Positions 14,773 through 22,034 of a stretch of DNA of 22,689 nt are shown piece after piece; the stretch's first letter is position 1, and the number at the start of each line of letters is the position of its first letter. The notes below the pieces were generated by a model. It made no database searches, was not told the origin of the DNA, and saw nothing but the letters and a program-made list of their open reading frames with translations. The DNA is from an uncultured Sutterella sp. (GTDB lineage Bacteria > Pseudomonadota > Gammaproteobacteria > Burkholderiales > Burkholderiaceae_F), in assembly GCA_900767875.1 (NCBI GenBank), contig CAAGAT010000069.1:1-22689 (forward strand), read 5' to 3'. A program made the position numbers and the translations under genes.

Positions 14773-14778
14773 TACAAT
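14773..14778 (+). promoter_or_regulatory. Candidate -10 element for the PTS operon
   Basis: TACAAT in the context TTTTACAATGA lies 102 bases before the start of the EIIA-Man gene and 13 bases after the 11-bp tandem repeat. No clear -35 is visible. The leader holds a hairpin (CCC-GGCCT 14810-14818 with AGGCC-GGG 14832-14840). Confidence 0.35.
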
Positions 14779-14879
14779 GAGGGGGATCCGTCTGACACAG
14801 TTTGAATCGCCCCGGCCTCAGACTCGGGCGCAGGCCTGGGTTAGACTGTCGTTTCTTCCGACTCTTTCGAGCCTCTACC

Positions 14880-15281
14880 GTGACCACATCCCTGTTCATT
14901 ATCGCTCACGCCCCGTTGGCGGGAGCGCTCAAGCAGTGTGCCGAGCATGTTTTCTCGCACGACTCGCGCATCGCCGAGCGCATCGAGGCCTTCGATATTC
15001 CGGCCGACGTTGACGCCGACGCCATAAAGGCCCAGATCGCCGCGCAGCTGCCCGAGGCTCCCGACGGCTGTCTGGTGCTGACGGATCTGACGGGAGCCAC
15101 GCCCTCGAACATCGCCGAGTCACTGCTCTCGCACGAAAACACGGCCGTGCTGTCGGGCGTGAACCTGCCGATGGTGCTCACCTCACTCGTGCACCGCGAC
15201 GAGTCCCTCTCGGAAGTGGTGCGCCACGTCAGCGAAGCCGGTCTTTCCTCGGCGGCCAAACCCGCCCTTCGGGCGTCCTGA
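14880..15281 (+). CDS. PTS EIIA component, mannose/fructose family
   Basis: A 133-residue IIA domain of the mannose-type phosphotransferase family, which accepts phosphate from HPr. The phospho-acceptor is His10 in FIIAHAPLA, and VLTDLTGATPSNIA (about 66-79) is the family signature. No IIB, IIC or IID gene is present here, so the protein is probably an end point or regulator of a phosphorelay rather than part of a sugar transporter. In other betaproteobacteria the same gene precedes ptsH and ptsI. I chose the GTG at 14880, which gives MTTSLFIIAHA and places His10 where the family has it; the ribosome site is weak. Confidence 0.9.
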   Translation: MTTSLFIIAHAPLAGALKQCAEHVFSHDSRIAERIEAFDIPADVDADAIKAQIAAQLPEAPDGCLVLTDLTGATPSNIAESLLSHENTAVLSGVNLPMVLTSLVHRDESLSEVVRHVSEAGLSSAAKPALRAS

Positions 15282-15330
15282 GCCCGCGCGCGGCTCCGTC
15301 CCCTTTTTTTCCAGCACTTCGGATACGGCC

Positions 15331-15600
15331 ATGCAAACTCGAACCATCACCGTCACGAACAAACTCGGCGTGCACGCCAGACCCGCCGGGCTTTTGACCA
15401 AGACCGCCGGGCTTTTCGAGTGCTCCGTGCTGCTCGACAAGGGCGGACGACGCGTGGACGCCAAATCGATTCTGGCCGTCATGACCATGGCCGCCAAATG
15501 CGGCGACGAGATCACGATTCTGACCAACGGGCGCAACGAAAAGGAAGCGCTTGAAGCCGTGGCGGCCCTGTTTCAGTCCAAGTTCGGCGAGGACGAATGA
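15331..15600 (+). CDS. ptsH: Phosphocarrier protein HPr
   Basis: An 89-residue HPr, which carries phosphate from enzyme I to IIA domains. His15 in GVHARPAG is the phospho-acceptor. Ser46 in DAKSILAVM is the position phosphorylated by HPr kinase (HprK) in organisms that have it, and its presence leaves open HprK control here. The length is normal. It starts 49 bases after the IIA gene, and its stop overlaps the ptsI start by 3 bases (ATGA), which indicates translational coupling. Confidence 0.95.
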   Translation: MQTRTITVTNKLGVHARPAGLLTKTAGLFECSVLLDKGGRRVDAKSILAVMTMAAKCGDEITILTNGRNEKEALEAVAALFQSKFGEDE

Positions 15601-17534
15601 TGAGTGAAGCCGACAAAAAGGATCTGCCGGCAGCGCCCGAGCTCGGGCAGGACGCGCCGCGTGCGGCCGCGCAGCCCCTGGAGATTACCGGCACGGCCGT
15701 GTGTCCGGGCGCGGCCTTCGGGCACGCGCAGATGTTATCCGAGGGCGACCTCGAGATCCCGCACTTTACGATCGAAAAAACGCAGACGCGCTCGGAATTC
15801 ACGCGATTGCGCGCGGCCGTGCACACGGTCGACAAGGAGCTCGAAGAGCTTTTGAACGAAATCAGCGCCGAAGAGGACACCCCGGCCGAAGCCAAGGCGT
15901 TTTTGGAGCTGCACCGCCAGCTTTTGAACGACGAGTCGATCATCACCGACACGCAGGACATCATCCGCGAGCGCCTGATCAACGCCGAATGGGCGCTGTC
16001 CCTGCGCCTTGAGGACATTCGCCGCTCCTTTGAGGAAATCGACGACGAGTACCTGGCCGACCGCATCGAGGACATCGCGCAGGTGATCGAGCGCGTGCAG
16101 CGCGTTCTAAGCGGCCGCCGCCGCCCCGCCGACACCGTCTCGCGCATGATGAGCGAAAGCTCGGTCATTCTCGTGGCCGAAGACTTCAGTCCGGCCGACA
16201 TCCTCATTCTCAAGCGCCGCCAGGACATCTCGATCACGGGCCTGATCATCGAAAAGGGCTCGGCCACCTCGCACGCGGCCATTTTGGCCCGTTCGCTGGA
16301 AATTCCAGCCCTCGTCAACGTCACGGGCGCAAGCGAGACAATCGAAACCGACGACGTGCTGCTGCTTGACGCCGACCGCGGCGTCGTGGTCGTCAATCCC
16401 GACAAGGACAGCATGCCGCAGATGTCCGAGCGCATCCGCCGGATGAACGCCACGCGTCTGCGGCAACGCAAACTGCGCGCGGCGCGCTGCGTGACCACGG
16501 ACGGCTGTGAAATTACCCTCTTGGCCAACCTGGCCCTGCCCGAAGACGCCAAGGACGCCATGCTCAACGGCGCCGACGGCGTGGGACTGTTTCGCTCCGA
16601 GTTCCTCTTCATGAACCGCCCGAACTTTCCGAGCGAAGACGAGCAGTTTGAAACCTACACGCGTGTGGTCAAGGCCATGCGCGGCAAGCCCGTCACCTTC
16701 CGCACGATGGACTTGGGCGGCGACAAGATGCCCTCGGGCGAAGCACTCGAGTCGATCGGCATCGATCCGGATCGCCCCGTGTCCAATCCGGCCCTGGGCC
16801 GGCGCGCCATCCGCTTCAGTCTGAGCCACACCGACCTCTTTTTGACGCAGCTGCGCGCCATTTTGCGCGCGGGCGCCTCGGGCCGCGTGCGTCTGCTCAT
16901 TCCGATGCTCTCGTGGATTTCCGAAGTCGACATCGTGCGCGACTACGTGCGCCGCGCCCAAGCGCAGCTCAAGGAGCGCGGCGAGCGCTACGCGCAGAAC
17001 ATTCAGATCGGCGGCATGGTCGAAGTGCCTTCGGTGGCCCTGTGCCTGAAGCCGTTTTTGGAGCGCCTTGACTTCGTTTCCATCGGCACGAACGACCTGA
17101 TTCAGTACATGCTGGCCGTCGACCGCGAAAATCCGGACGTCAACAACCTCTCGGACCCGCTGCATCCGGCCGTGCTCGCGACGCTCAACGCCTGCATCAA
17201 AACGGCCCGTCAGGCCGGCAAGGAAATCAGCGTGTGCGGCGAAGCCGGGGCCGACCCCGTCTTTGCCTTCCTGCTGCTCGGCATGGGGATGCGTCGCTTC
17301 TCCATGGAAAGCGCGCGCATTCTACCCTTAAAGGAATTCATGCTCGCCGCCAGCGCCGAGCAAGCCAGCACCCTGACGCGCCGCGTGCTGCGCACCCATA
17401 AGATCGGGGCAATTCGCCGCCGCATTCACGAATACTTTGCCGAGCACGAGGAACTGGCCGCGGGCCTGGCCTCCAGCCAGATTCTGCGCATCGAGCCCTG
17501 GCCCAATCTTCTTCAAAGGACGACAACGCTATGA
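15597..17534 (+). CDS. ptsI: Phosphoenolpyruvate-protein phosphotransferase (enzyme I)
   Basis: Enzyme I takes phosphate from phosphoenolpyruvate onto a histidine and passes it to HPr. The 645-residue protein (575 in E. coli) keeps the phospho-His motif GSATSHAAILARS (His226), FRTMDLGGDKMPS, the PEP-binding EVPS and GTNDLIQYMLAVDR regions, and the catalytic CGEAGAD (Cys547). Extra length comes from a roughly 30-residue Ala/Pro-rich N-terminal extension and about 40 residues at the C terminus (after MLAASAEQ). The ATG at 15597 overlaps the HPr stop; the next codon, at 15600, is also ATG and equally possible. There is no EI-Ntr GAF domain, so it is of the HPr-linked sugar type by architecture. 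Confidence 0.95.
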   Translation: MMSEADKKDLPAAPELGQDAPRAAAQPLEITGTAVCPGAAFGHAQMLSEGDLEIPHFTIEKTQTRSEFTRLRAAVHTVDKELEELLNEISAEEDTPAEAKAFLELHRQLLNDESIITDTQDIIRERLINAEWALSLRLEDIRRSFEEIDDEYLADRIEDIAQVIERVQRVLSGRRRPADTVSRMMSESSVILVAEDFSPADILILKRRQDISITGLIIEKGSATSHAAILARSLEIPALVNVTGASETIETDDVLLLDADRGVVVVNPDKDSMPQMSERIRRMNATRLRQRKLRAARCVTTDGCEITLLANLALPEDAKDAMLNGADGVGLFRSEFLFMNRPNFPSEDEQFETYTRVVKAMRGKPVTFRTMDLGGDKMPSGEALESIGIDPDRPVSNPALGRRAIRFSLSHTDLFLTQLRAILRAGASGRVRLLIPMLSWISEVDIVRDYVRRAQAQLKERGERYAQNIQIGGMVEVPSVALCLKPFLERLDFVSIGTNDLIQYMLAVDRENPDVNNLSDPLHPAVLATLNACIKTARQAGKEISVCGEAGADPVFAFLLLGMGMRRFSMESARILPLKEFMLAASAEQASTLTRRVLRTHKIGAIRRRIHEYFAEHEELAAGLASSQILRIEPWPNLLQRTTTL

Positions 17535-18184
17535 AACCGCTGACCCTTTCGGACATCGAACGCCTGGGCGAACTGCTGGCCGCCGTTCCCGAACCCTTTG
17601 TGCCCATGGAACCCGATCAGCTCGACGGGTTTCTGACGGCGCTGTGCCTGTTGAAGAACCCGCCCGCGATCGACGAGTGGTTCGTGTACGTCATGGACGC
17701 CTCGGCCAATGGGCGCGCCAAACTCGCCGACCCGCAGGAGCAGGCCGAACTGCGCCGCCTCGTGCTGGCGCGCGGCGCGGAAATCGAAGCGCGCATTTTG
17801 TCGGAAAAGCCCGTCGACCCCATCATTTTCGATGAGGACGTCGACGAAAACGACCCCGAAGGGGAACTGGCCGCGCTCGAGCCCTTTGCCGACGGTTTTG
17901 CCTTTACCTGCAGCCTGTGGCCCGAACTGATGAAGTCGCAGGACAAGGCCGTGCAAGCCGCCCTCGTGGGCATTCTGCGCCACGAGTCGCCCGACGAAGA
18001 GGCTGAAGATGCGCCGCAAACCGAGGAGGAAAACGCCTCCGAGGAAATCCGCTTTGCCAACCTTGACGAAGCGCTCGAGGACGTGGAAGCCTGCGTGCAG
18101 GAAATCGCGGAAGTCACCCGCAAGGACGACATCCGCAAGGCGCCGGCCAAAAAGAGCGGCCTTGCCAAAAAGCGCCGTCGCTAA
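17531..18184 (+). CDS. UPF0149 (YgfB/YecA-type) family protein
   Basis: A 217-residue protein matching the UPF0149 family, whose function is not firmly known. Family features are EPDQLDGFLTALCLL (about 27-41), IDEWF (about 48-52) and LEPFADGFAFTCSLWPEL (about 117-134). The second half is very acidic (Glu-rich, about 150-185) and ends in a basic Lys/Arg tail (about 197-217). The Cys-rich SEC-C zinc motif seen at the end of YecA is absent. Its ATG overlaps the ptsI stop (ATGA), so it is translated with the PTS genes. It converges on ampG with a 4-base overlap (stops at 18182-18184 and 18181-18183), and its terminator lies inside ampG. Confidence 0.85.
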   Translation: MKPLTLSDIERLGELLAAVPEPFVPMEPDQLDGFLTALCLLKNPPAIDEWFVYVMDASANGRAKLADPQEQAELRRLVLARGAEIEARILSEKPVDPIIFDEDVDENDPEGELAALEPFADGFAFTCSLWPELMKSQDKAVQAALVGILRHESPDEEAEDAPQTEEENASEEIRFANLDEALEDVEACVQEIAEVTRKDDIRKAPAKKSGLAKKRRR

Positions 18185-19563
18185 GCTTCGCCCTGCGTCG
18201 AAACGCCGCCTTGTGCGGCGTTTTGTTTGTCGTTTTGTTTGTCGTTGTGTTTGGCGGCCCGATCGCGCAGCCGTGCGGCCGCGACTACGAGTAGCAGCAC
18301 GGGCACCCCGACGGCGGCCGTTCCCGTAAAGAAGGCGCCGTAACCCACACTTTCGACCGCCATCCCGGAAAAGCCCGCGAGGAACTTGGGTAGGATCAGC
18401 ATCACCGAGGAAAAGAGCGCGTACTGCGTGGCGCTGTACGCGACGTTGGTGAGGCCCGACAGGTACGCCACAAACGCGGCCGAGGCCAGACCGCCCGCAA
18501 AGTTGTCGGCGCTCACCGTCAAGACGAGAAAGGCGGTGTCGTGGCCTCGGGCGGCCAGCACGGAAAAAAGCAGGTTGGTCGCGGCCGACAAAAGCCCGCC
18601 CAAAAAGAGCGTCTTCATCACGCCGATGCGGGCGGCCACCGCCCCGCCCGCAAAGGCGCCCGCCAGGGTCATCAAAAGGCCGAAGACTTTGCTCACGGCC
18701 GCCACCTCTTCCTTGCTAAAGCCCAGATCCGCGTAGAAGGGATTGGCCATGACGCCCATGACGACGTCGCTGATGCGATAGGTGGCGATGAGCGCGAGCA
18801 CCACGGCCGCGCCCCAGCCAAAGCGCTTGAAAAAGTCGATGAAGGGGTTGCAGAAGGCCTCCACAAGCCAGCGCTTTTTGTCGACGACAGGCGCCGCCTC
18901 CCGATTGCGTCGGGCCGGCTCCGGGCTTAAAAGCACCGTGACGACGCCCACAAGCATGCTCGCGGCCATCACAAGGTAGGCGCCCCGCCAGCCGTCGGCC
19001 GCCCCCGTGCCCGACTCAAAGGCGGCCGCCAGAGCCAGAGCCCCAGCGCCCGCCCAAATCATCGCCAGGCGATAGCCGGTCTGGTAGGTGGCGGCAAAGG
19101 CGGCCTGCTCGTCCTCCGTGCCGCTTTCGATACGGAAGGCATCCAGGGCAATGTCCTGCGTGGCCCCGCAAAAGGCCGTGGCCAGCGCCAGGGCGGCCGT
19201 GGCCGTCAGGTGCTGCGCCGGGTCGGCAAAGGCCAGGCCGGTCAAAGAGGCCATCAGCCCGATCTGGGCGGTCAGCAACCAGGCGCGCCGCTGCCCGAGA
19301 CGGCCGGAGAGCACGGGCAGGCGCAGTTTGTCCACCAGGGGCGACCACACCCACTTCATGCCCCAGCACAGCCCCACCCAGCTCATAAAGCCGATGCTTT
19401 TGAGGTCGACCCCAACCTCGCGCATCCAAAAGGAGAGCGTGCCGAACACAAGCAGCAGCGGCAGTCCCGAGCTAAAGCCCAGGAAAAAAAGACGCAGGGC
19501 GGCGGGCTCGCGGTAAACCGCCAGCCACGCCCATCGACCCGTCGCCTTCCCGCGCTGCGTCAT
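18181..19563 (-). CDS. ampG: AmpG family muropeptide MFS transporter
   Basis: AmpG imports GlcNAc-anhydroMurNAc peptides across the inner membrane for cell-wall recycling. The 460-residue protein has many hydrophobic segments and strong AmpG signatures: FFLGFSSGLPLLLVFGTLSFW (residues about 26-46), IGFMSWVGL, TQDIALDAFRIE (about 141-152), and DVVMGVMANPFYADLGFSKEEVAAVSKVFG in the second half. The C-terminal tail is hydrophilic and repetitive (HNDKQNDKQN, about 440-450), encoded by the 12-bp tandem repeat. The ATG at 19563 is 4 bases after the rsuA stop. I see no ampD or ampR nearby. The gene is last in a three-gene minus-strand operon xthA-rsuA-ampG. Confidence 0.93.
   Translation of the reverse strand: MTQRGKATGRWAWLAVYREPAALRLFFLGFSSGLPLLLVFGTLSFWMREVGVDLKSIGFMSWVGLCWGMKWVWSPLVDKLRLPVLSGRLGQRRAWLLTAQIGLMASLTGLAFADPAQHLTATAALALATAFCGATQDIALDAFRIESGTEDEQAAFAATYQTGYRLAMIWAGAGALALAAAFESGTGAADGWRGAYLVMAASMLVGVVTVLLSPEPARRNREAAPVVDKKRWLVEAFCNPFIDFFKRFGWGAAVVLALIATYRISDVVMGVMANPFYADLGFSKEEVAAVSKVFGLLMTLAGAFAGGAVAARIGVMKTLFLGGLLSAATNLLFSVLAARGHDTAFLVLTVSADNFAGGLASAAFVAYLSGLTNVAYSATQYALFSSVMLILPKFLAGFSGMAVESVGYGAFFTGTAAVGVPVLLLVVAAARLRDRAAKHNDKQNDKQNAAQGGVSTQGEA
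18201..18228 (+). terminator. Intrinsic terminator of the PTS operon, inside the ampG 3' end
   Basis: AAACGCCGC (18201-18209) pairs perfectly with GCGGCGTTT (18215-18223) around a CTTGT loop, and a T-rich run follows (TGTTTG, then repeated). It is a strong plus-strand terminator 17 bases after the UPF0149 stop. The same bases encode the last residues of AmpG on the minus strand. Confidence 0.85.
18220..18255. repeat. 12-bp tandem repeat, three copies
   Basis: GTTTTGTTTGTC occurs at 18220-18231 and again, identical, at 18232-18243. A third copy at 18244-18255 matches at 10 of 12 bases. On the minus strand it encodes the repeated DKQN tail of AmpG. On the plus strand it supplies the T-rich tract of the terminator. 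Confidence 0.85.
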
Positions 19564-19567
19564 CGGC

Positions 19568-20269
19568 TCAGGCCTTCTCGTAAAAGACCTCGGGGCCGGG
19601 CAGCCATACCCACTGCCCCGGGGCGAGGTCGGCGGGCAGCGTCAGCGCCCCAAAGGCGATGCGCTCGAGCGCGTCGACGCGGTTGCCCGCGGCCGCCACC
19701 ATGCGCTTGACCTGGTGGTATTTGCCGCTCGTGATCGTCATGTCGATCGTGATTTCATTGACGCGCACCACGTCCGTGGCGCAGAGCGTTTCCTTTTCGT
19801 CCTTGAGCAGCACGCCCTTTTGCAGGTCCGCGAGCATTTGATCGGAAGGCGCGTGCTTGCAGGTGACGCGGTAGCGCTTGGGCACGTGACGCTTGGGGTG
19901 CGTCAGACGGTGCAGCAGGACGCCGTCGTCCGTGAAAATCAACAGTCCCGTCGTATCCGCATCCAAGCGTCCCACGGGCTGCACGCCGCGCCGGCGCAGA
20001 GGGGGCTCGAGTAGCTGCATGACGCTCGGGTGATGAATCGGCTTTTGCGAGCACTCGTACCCGGCGGGCTTATTCATCATCAAAAGCGCCTTTTCCCGGT
20101 AAGGCCACTCCTTGTCCTTGACGGCAAAAGTGAGGGCCTCAAGCGCCACGTCCGCGTCGGGATCGTCGAGACGCTCACCGCGCACGGTGACCTGCCCGGT
20201 GGCGATGAGCCCGCGGCACTCGTGGCGCGTGCCGAAACCCTGCGAGAAAAGAACCTGCTCGAGACGCAT
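19568..20269 (-). CDS. rsuA: 16S rRNA pseudouridine-516 synthase
   Basis: Isomerises a uridine of 16S rRNA (U516 in E. coli) to pseudouridine. The 233-residue protein (231 in E. coli) has an N-terminal S4 RNA-binding domain (2-50, RLEQVLFSQGFGTRHECRG) and the catalytic domain with MNKPAGYECS (65-74). The RsuA-family motif GRLDADTTGLL has catalytic Asp103, and GKYHQVKRMVAAAGNRV completes the fold. The specific match to RsuA rather than RluB/E/F rests on overall resemblance. The ATG at 20269 shares one base with the xthA stop (TGATG), so the two are coupled; longer open frame upstream lies inside xthA. Confidence 0.92.
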   Translation of the reverse strand: MRLEQVLFSQGFGTRHECRGLIATGQVTVRGERLDDPDADVALEALTFAVKDKEWPYREKALLMMNKPAGYECSQKPIHHPSVMQLLEPPLRRRGVQPVGRLDADTTGLLIFTDDGVLLHRLTHPKRHVPKRYRVTCKHAPSDQMLADLQKGVLLKDEKETLCATDVVRVNEITIDMTITSGKYHQVKRMVAAAGNRVDALERIAFGALTLPADLAPGQWVWLPGPEVFYEKA

Positions 20270-21045
20270 CAGAGCTCCCGCTCGAAGTCCACCACCAGCG
20301 GCGCGTGGTCGGAGAACTTCTCGTCCTTGTAAATGAAGGTCGAACGGGAGTCCTTGGCGATGCCCTGCGTGCCGAACATGTAGTCGATGCGCCAACCGAC
20401 GTTCTTGGCGCGGGCCTGCCCGCGCTGGCTCCACCAGGTGTACTGATCGGCGCGCGGATCGAGCTCGCGGAAGATGTCGTGCCAGCCGTCGCGCTCCAGC
20501 CGCTCGGTCACCCACTGGCGCTCTTCGGGCAGAAAGCCCGAATTTTGCAGGTTGCCCTTCCAGTTCTTCAGGTCGATTTCCTTGTGCGCGATGTTGACGT
20601 CGCCGCAAATGAGAACGTCGCGGCCGCCCGCCTGCAGTTTGGCCATGTGCTTTTCAAAGGCGTCGAGAAAGCGGTATTTGGCCGTCTGCCGATCGTCCCC
20701 CGAGCTGCCCGAGGGGAAATAGACGGACACGATCGACAGGTTCTTGAAGTCGGCCTGCACGTAGCGGCCTTCGGCGTCGAATTCGCCGCCGTCAAAGCCG
20801 ATCACGACGTTGTCGGGTTCGACCCGCGACCACAGACCCACACCCGAGTAGCCCTTTTTCTGCGCGCACTGCACCCAGGACTTAAAGCCCGCGCGGTGGC
20901 GGATCTCGTTGTCGATGTCGGCTTCCTGCGCCTTGAGTTCCTGCACGCAGAGCACCTGGGCGTCCGAGTTTTCAAACCACTGCCAAAACCCTTTGGTGGC
21001 TGCGGAACGGATGCCGTTGGCATTAAAAGTCACAACGCGAAGCAT
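20269..21045 (-). CDS. xthA: Exodeoxyribonuclease III
   Basis: A DNA repair enzyme combining AP endonuclease and 3'-5' exonuclease activities. The 258 residues show the complete active site of the exonuclease III/APE1 fold: Asn8 in FNANGIR, Glu36 in VQELKAQ, Asp149 and Asn151 in CGDVNIAH, Asp221 in WRIDYMF, and the terminal SDHAPL with His247. Length is near the E. coli enzyme (268). The ATG at 21045 has AAGGA about ten bases upstream. It is divergent from pyrE across a 127-base spacer and heads the xthA-rsuA-ampG operon. The name xth is also in use for this gene. Confidence 0.95.
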   Translation of the reverse strand: MLRVVTFNANGIRSAATKGFWQWFENSDAQVLCVQELKAQEADIDNEIRHRAGFKSWVQCAQKKGYSGVGLWSRVEPDNVVIGFDGGEFDAEGRYVQADFKNLSIVSVYFPSGSSGDDRQTAKYRFLDAFEKHMAKLQAGGRDVLICGDVNIAHKEIDLKNWKGNLQNSGFLPEERQWVTERLERDGWHDIFRELDPRADQYTWWSQRGQARAKNVGWRIDYMFGTQGIAKDSRSTFIYKDEKFSDHAPLVVDFEREL

Positions 21046-21064
21046 GCGATGGATATCCTTGTGT

Positions 21065-21100
21065 CTGAAAATTCAAAAAATTCGAAATAATTTAAAATTC
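21065..21100. promoter_or_regulatory. A/T-rich divergent promoter region of xthA and pyrE
   Basis: This stretch is almost free of G and C in a GC-rich genome and lies between two divergent genes. TAAAAT (21093-21098) is a possible -10 for pyrE. I cannot assign -35 elements or an xthA -10 with confidence. Confidence 0.4.
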
Positions 21101-21108
21101 TAGCCTGC

Positions 21109-21137
21109 GCGTGCGCCCGCACGAGGGCGGCGCACGC
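21109..21137 (+). repeat. GC-rich stem-loop in the pyrE leader
   Basis: GCGTGCGC (21109-21116) pairs with GCGCACGC (21130-21137), and an alternative pairing uses CGCCC/GGGCG inside. It sits in the predicted 5' untranslated region, 35 bases before the pyrE ATG, followed after a few bases by T-rich segments. It may affect pyrE expression. Confidence 0.45.
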
Positions 21138-21172
21138 CCGACTCCGATTTCCCCGATTTTGTTTTGCTCACC

Positions 21173-21850
21173 ATGTCCAGCACCCAATCCCAGTTCATTG
21201 AATTCGCTCTGGCTTCCGACGTTCTTCGCTTCGGCAGCTACAAGACCAAAGCCGGCCGCATGAGCCCGTACTTTTTCAACGCGGGCCTGTTTTCCACCGG
21301 TCAGATGCTCGATACGCTGGGCCGCTTCTACGCGCAGGCGCTGCTCGCCGCCCGTGAGGCGGACCGCATCGAATTCGACATGCTCTTCGGGCCGGCCTAC
21401 AAGGGCATTCCGCTCGTGAGCACCGTGGCGATCAACCTGGCCCGCATGGGCTGCGACATGCCCTACGCCTTCAACCGCAAGGAAGCCAAAGACCACGGCG
21501 AAGGCGGCACGGTGATCGGCGCTCCCCTCAAGGGCCGCGTGGTCATCATCGACGACGTGATCAGCGCGGGCACCTCGGTGCGCGAATCCGTGGCCCTGAT
21601 CAAGGCCAACGGCGCCGAACCCGCGGGCGTGCTCATTGCCCTGGACCGCATGGAAAAGGGCGGTGACGCCGTCAACATGACGGAAACCTCCGCCGCGCAG
21701 GATGTGGAAAAGACCTTCGGCATCCCCGTGGTGAGCATCGCCAACCTCAAGGATCTGATGCACTTCATGGACGGCGACTCCGCGGCGGCCAAGGCCGCCT
21801 CGCAGTACCGCGACGCCGTGCGCGCCTACCGCGAAAAGTACGGCGCCTGA
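21173..21850 (+). CDS. pyrE: Orotate phosphoribosyltransferase
   Basis: Joins orotate to PRPP to make orotidine 5'-phosphate in de novo pyrimidine synthesis. The 225 residues (213 in E. coli) include FGPAYKGIPL (about 73-82), YAFNRKEAKDHGEGG with the catalytic Lys loop (about 97-111), and the PRPP-binding motif VVIIDDVISAGTSVRES (about 122-138, Asp127-Asp128 region). I chose the ATG at 21173 (MSSTQSQFIEF); a TTG at 21164 is in frame but less likely. There is no obvious Shine-Dalgarno sequence. A GC-rich leader hairpin precedes it and two hairpins follow it. Confidence 0.96.
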   Translation: MSSTQSQFIEFALASDVLRFGSYKTKAGRMSPYFFNAGLFSTGQMLDTLGRFYAQALLAAREADRIEFDMLFGPAYKGIPLVSTVAINLARMGCDMPYAFNRKEAKDHGEGGTVIGAPLKGRVVIIDDVISAGTSVRESVALIKANGAEPAGVLIALDRMEKGGDAVNMTETSAAQDVEKTFGIPVVSIANLKDLMHFMDGDSAAAKAASQYRDAVRAYREKYGA

Positions 21851-21868
21851 TTGAACGTATCCTCGGCC

Positions 21869-21892
21869 GACCGAGCCCGTCCGGGCTCGGTC
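21869..21892. repeat. 11-bp perfect inverted repeat downstream of pyrE
   Basis: GACCGAGCCCG (21869-21879) is exactly inverted at 21882-21892, with two bases between. No T-run follows, so it is probably an accessory 3' hairpin ahead of the true terminator at 21900. Confidence 0.6.
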
Positions 21893-21899
21893 CCCAAAG

Positions 21900-21927
21900 C
21901 GCCCGCCCCTTGTGAGCGGGCGTTTTT
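21900..21927 (+). terminator. Intrinsic terminator of pyrE
   Basis: CGCCCGC (21900-21906) pairs with GCGGGCG (21916-21922), followed at once by TTTTT (21923-21927). The A-run just before the stem could pair with the T-run, so it may work in both directions. Confidence 0.85.
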
Positions 21928-21951
21928 GTCGCCCGCGGCCGACGGCAGCGT

Positions 21952-21989
21952 TCAAAACGATTACAGTTGCTCAAAACGATTACAGTTGC
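21952..21989. repeat. Perfect 19-bp tandem repeat upstream of the TetR gene
   Basis: TCAAAACGATTACAGTTGC occurs twice head to tail without spacer (21952-21970 and 21971-21989). It lies 45 bases before the start of the TetR-family gene and after the pyrE terminator. Each copy has weak internal symmetry (AAC ... GTT). Operator sites for the TetR protein are the natural guess, but nothing in the sequence proves it. Confidence 0.8.
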
Positions 21990-22034
21990 GGTACGAGCCC
22001 GTGGCTCTTCGTTTTGCTTTCCTGCCGAGGTCAT

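Noticed and set aside
14880..17534. A complete sugar-transporting PTS
   Set aside because: No IIB, IIC or IID gene occurs in the window. Only the general proteins and one IIA domain are present.
21952..21989. CRISPR array or attachment site at the tandem 19-mers
   Set aside because: There is no spacer between the two copies, no further copies, no cas gene and no integrase nearby.
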